Position numbers and translations under genes: made by a program
NCBI GenBank assembly: GCA_021464525.1
Contig: JADRCO010001030.1
Coordinates: forward strand, 1-23,407
From: Rhizophagus sp. LPA8_4_AMF
Lineage: Eukaryota > Glomeromycota > Glomeromycetes > Glomerales > Glomeraceae
Reading direction: 5' to 3'
Length of the DNA: 23,407 nt
In this document: positions 20,216-23,407 of the stretch, in pieces
Layout: each line of letters starts with the position of its first letter
Position numbering within the stretch: position 1 is the first letter of the stretch
The notes under the pieces: model-generated
What the model was told of the DNA's origin: nothing
Databases searched by the model: none
Seen by the model: the letters and a program-made list of their open reading frames with translations, nothing else

Positions 20216-20740
20216 AAAAATCTTTTTATAAATAAAAAGAATTCTTGTAAAAATTTTAGAAAATCTAGATTTTTTTACTTTTACAATGAAAAAAATTGCA
20301 CCAGATATTTGACTCTCATAAGAGGTACGAAGAAAAATAAAATAAAATAAAATAAAAAATAAGTAATTATTAGTGTTACGAAGAGATTAATCTAAATCAT
20401 TCGTCATTGGATGTAAGTCTACCTAATGTGCATTGAAAATTTGAAATGTAATTGAACAATGAACCTTAATAATTTAGAATTGTATTAATTTTATGGATCT
20501 CATAACAAAGTAATTTTTTCATACGCAAATATTAAGTTTGTAGTCAGTTCTTCGTTACGCTATGGAAATAAATAAAAGTAAAATTTTGGCAAAATTTGAA
20601 AAAACTTATAATCAAGTAAACGGTGAAATTGGTGCTCAAATTATTCCAGTAGAATTTACGTGATAGAAATAATAATTACAAATAGGAAATTTAACTACCC
20701 AATTTTTTAAAAGTGAGTACAATAATACTAATTAGATTCA
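20216..20740. other. Duplicated kinase upstream DNA and AT-rich spacer
   Basis: The first ~300 bases are the diverged copy of 19060-19350. An AAAAT microsatellite lies at about 20334-20360. No gene is seen. Confidence 0.6.
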
Positions 20741-21121
20741 TGACGCGCATTTCTAAAGATGCGAGGCATGAATCCTGCAGTGCACACCTACTCATCAATA
20801 CGTCCATCCAGCAAACTGTAATTATACGTACCACTTAATGTGTCCTTTGCCTTCAGGCACCGTCATTTTCAACATTACCTATAATTAATAAACATTCATA
20901 AGTGTCTGCAGCCACCAGTATACATATGTCATCGTTGACAGTTCACCAAACCTATACAGCTGGAGTGGTAAACTTTACAACGATTCCTGACCATAACAGA
21001 ATACCATCCGGAAGACTTTCAGCTGTAACCTTGGATGCACCAAGCAAGTACCATGCGGGGCGTGAACCCTGCAGTGCGCACCTACTCATACGTCCATCCG
21101 GAAAACTGTAATTTATACGTG
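20741..21121. mobile_element. Candidate small direct-repeat element (381 bases)
   Basis: The segment has clearly higher GC and CpG content than its surroundings. It carries a 66-69-base direct repeat at both ends (20761-20829 and 21055-21120; shared CCTGCAGTGC, CACCTACTCAT, CGTCCATCC, AAACTGTAAT) and a short third partial copy near 21001. Flanking it are identical 8-mers TAGATTCA at 20733-20740 and 21122-21129, a possible target-site duplication. Terminal direct repeats with a non-coding centre recall TRIM-like retrotransposon derivatives, but the repeats are short, no primer-binding site was identified, and the ends do not read TG...CA. The 69-residue frame inside (20902-21111) has no recognisable domain. 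Confidence 0.5.
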
Positions 21122-21223
21122 TAGATTCAAGAAATGAGTAATCACTTCATACTCATCTGGCTTTTTCTTTAGATCTTTCGTTTCTTGATTAAATAATCTT
21201 GAACATGGTTAAATAATTCTTTG

Positions 21224-21333
21224 ACCCTATAAAAATTTTTTTAGAAAATTGATCACATATCGGAAATTTTTGGAATGAAAACTAGAAAAATGATCATTTA
21301 TCGGAATTTTCCCAGAAATTTTTTTTATAGGGT
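21224..21333. mobile_element. MITE-like inverted repeat (ACCCTATAAAAA ends)
   Basis: 110 bases with near-perfect terminal inverted repeats beginning ACCCTATAAAAA, and internal imperfect copies of GATCA(N)TATCGGAA. It is non-coding. No convincing target-site duplication is seen next to it. Confidence 0.65.
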
Positions 21334-22690
21334 GATAAGTAACTAACTAAATCTTCACTGACTTCTGTTAAGGAAATTTATATTATTGAGAGTTACACTT
21401 AATTGTATAATCATTAGAAGAATTAATATGAGGAATTTCTATAATAAAATTTAGATTAATAAATGAAGTGAAATATCATGGAGCGAAATATCATAAAAAA
21501 AAAAATACGAAGGTATTATAGTTTTTTTTATGATGTTTATATAATGAGTAATGAGTAATGTTTAAACTATGATTAAACTACGGTAATAATACGCGACGCG
21601 TCAACGGATTCATAAATCATTAGTCCGGAGCGGTAGCGAGGGACTATTTATGTTTTGTCGCAGGTAACACAAAAAGTGTCCGTCTGACCGCCCGCTTGTT
21701 TTAGTAATTTGTTTGGACAATATGATCAGTATATGTATTTTTTTTTTTTATCATGGTGTCATGACTAATAGATAACTAATTTTTTTTTTAGATATTTCAA
21801 TATCTTATAGAAAAGCGGGTTGAATACGGAAAAAAGGTGGTATATGTACTCTCATTAGCCTCTTTCTGCTTGTGTAACAAGATTTGAAAAAAAAGAAAAG
21901 AATATATAAATATTTTTTTCTTTTAAATTATCAATAAATAAATTTGTTTTACAATATAGTTTCACTATTTTTTTACCTGGTACAAATACTCTTTCGTGTT
22001 TGTATACATTACGCCTTTTTTAAAATAATCTATTAATGATAGTCTTTTTTCATAATCTCAACATTTTTTCCATCAATTCTATGCAAACCTCTATACTTGA
22101 TAGCTGAGAAATTTATTAATAATATTGTCATAGTATGTCAAATTTTTGAAAATTTTAGAAGACGTGGTAAACATTATAAACGTACGCCATTCAGATAAAA
22201 TTCCTGAAAGTAAATCTTCGATTAGTATCGTGATCTGTATCAGTATAGTGTAATTATAAAAATTTTGTGATAGATGAAAATTGAAAAACGTTTCAGTCGT
22301 TTCAAGTAAAAAAAAAGCAATAAATACTGGTTTGAAATAGACCACTTATATGATCACCTAAATCAACGTATAATGTTAATGAACATTCTATAAAATGTAC
22401 ACTATGATGAATGCTTATTATTTTTACGTACAAATATATAAACGTTCATTGTAATACATTTTCACGCAGCATGATATACTCAATTCTTTTTTCTATTGAA
22501 CCACTTTTCCTTTTGATGCCGTATGTAATGGTATGTAATGATAAATTTATACTGTACTGTTTACCTCGATCAATGATCGGGAAAATGCTTATCGACTTGT
22601 AAATTATAAAAAAACAAAAATGTATTACATATAAATAAATGATGTTGAACATTACAATGATTACTTTGTGAAATGGAAATAGAATATGTA
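21334..22690. other. AT-rich region with one GC-rich hairpin, no gene seen
   Basis: It contains a small CG-rich patch (about 21590-21720) with a hairpin at 21611-21652. The rest is AT-rich. Apparent frames at 22091-22345, 22411-22602 and 22446-22652 overlap each other on opposite strands and show no domain, signal peptide or codon pattern to support them. Confidence 0.55.
21611..21652. repeat. Hairpin-forming inverted repeat in CG-rich patch
   Basis: CATAAAT (21611-21617) pairs with ATTTATG (21646-21652), and TAGTCC (21621-21626) pairs with GGACTA (21641-21646), around the loop GGAGCGGTAGCGAG. The two stems are offset by a 3-4-base bulge. It may be the end of an old mobile element; no family is identified. 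Confidence 0.6.
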
Positions 22691-22886
22691 TACATGGGGA
22701 TGAATTAGGTTCAAGCCATGCCGAAATATTACGGCATATTACACCAATTCGACATTACACTAATTCGACATTACACTGGTGTAATACTATTTTCATATGA
22801 ATTTTCGAAAAAAAATTTGGTGTAATATATTTCATCATTACGCCACCTTAATGCCGAATTATCTGAAATAATTACACCCCCATGTA
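22691..22886. mobile_element. MITE copy 2 (inverted, longer)
   Basis: The ends TACATGGGG and CCCCATGTA match copy 1 at 19582-19707, in reverse orientation. The 31-base block 22844-22874 is the exact reverse complement of 19594-19624. This copy is about 70 bases longer, with an extra CGACATTACAC/TAATT repeat unit and an AT-rich insert near 22785-22830. The TA-type flank is the same as in copy 1. Confidence 0.85.
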
Positions 22887-23407
22887 TAAATATATGTAGT
22901 TATGTACAGTAGCGAAAACATAATGCATTTCATGATATACTCCCTTTTCTTTTTATCAAAAATACCTATCTAAGTACAAAGATATTATAACATGGATCTA
23001 GGCTTTTAGATCCATTTATAAAATTATATTCGTAGTATTAAGCAACGAGACAGATCTTAAATCGGTGTATTTACTGTATTAAAAAAAAAATATCTTACAT
23101 GCATTTTTTGACACTTTTGAAGTGGAAAGTAGATGGAATGTTATATAATGAAAAAGGTTTTTTTTCTTATTATTTTGAATTAGTGTCTATTGTTATAATA
23201 GTATTTAACTAAATCATTTAATTAATTCGCGTTAAATTATCATTTAAGTCCGGTTAGTTCCGGTTAAGAAAAAATTTTTGAGCAATAATTCGTAACAAGT
23301 AAAAAGTTAAATAATATTATCAGACATTTACTGAGTAATACAGAAAGGAGTAGAGTCGGGTTAACCAAATAAGTATTGTATGTCATGTGAAATAATCTAC
23401 TCCGCAG
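22887..23407. other. AT-rich sequence to window end, no gene seen
   Basis: No frame, RNA gene or repeat can be supported. There is a small doubled GTTCCGGTTA/GTCCGGTTA motif near 23247-23267. Confidence 0.5.

Noticed and set aside
20902-21111. 69-codon frame in the direct-repeat element
   Set aside because: It has no domain, and its end lies inside the terminal repeat, so it is probably a fortuitous frame in CG-richer DNA.
22091-22652. Three overlapping short frames
   Set aside because: They overlap on opposite strands, are AT-driven, and show no supporting features.
1-23407. CRISPR arrays, bacterial operons and ribosome-binding sites
   Set aside because: Introns, gene structure and families are eukaryotic; no regularly spaced repeat-spacer pattern is present.

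Overview
The window looks like nuclear DNA of an arbuscular-mycorrhizal fungus of the Rhizophagus/Glomeromycotina type. Four things point there: very AT-rich intergenic DNA with long homopolymers, short GT-AG introns of about 70-110 bases, an expanded family of protein kinases with an N-terminal Cys-pair motif, and a Mutator-like (MULE) transposase. The species assignment is inference. The gene models below were built by hand from reading frames and splice sites.

Layout. (1) 1-1269 (+): 3' part of an apparently intact kinase gene, cut by the left window edge. (2) 2477-5646: a complete MULE DNA transposon of 3,152 bases (2486-5637), with about 100-base terminal inverted repeats and a 9-base target-site duplication. 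Its transposase is one long frame broken by a single in-frame TGA. A degenerate TTAGGG (telomere-type) array lies inside the element, between the transposase and the right terminal repeat. (3) 6060-7590 (+): a decayed kinase pseudogene, interrupted by a palindromic TTCGNCGAA minisatellite. This pseudogene and its 3' flank repeat the first kinase and its flank at an offset of about 6.49 kb, so the left third of the window is a tandem segmental duplication with a MULE between the copies. (4) 7600-10855: AT-rich, no gene seen. (5) 10856-15034 (+): an eight-exon gene for a 1,193-residue protein with a signal peptide, a large ectodomain, about six membrane segments and a low-complexity cytosolic tail. 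(6) 16223-16759 (+): a single-exon gene for a small type I membrane protein. (7) 17121-19036 (-): a complete six-exon kinase gene (506 residues) with all key catalytic residues. (8) 19582-22886: mobile-element debris, including two inverted copies of one MITE, another MITE-like inverted repeat, a 381-base direct-repeat element and a relic of the 5' half of a kinase gene.

Taken together, two kinase loci in opposite orientation, each with a pseudogene relative beside it, bracket two surface-protein genes. A functional link between the membrane proteins and the kinases is only a hypothesis. The best supported unusual observation is the precisely bounded MULE that carries telomere-type repeats as internal cargo.
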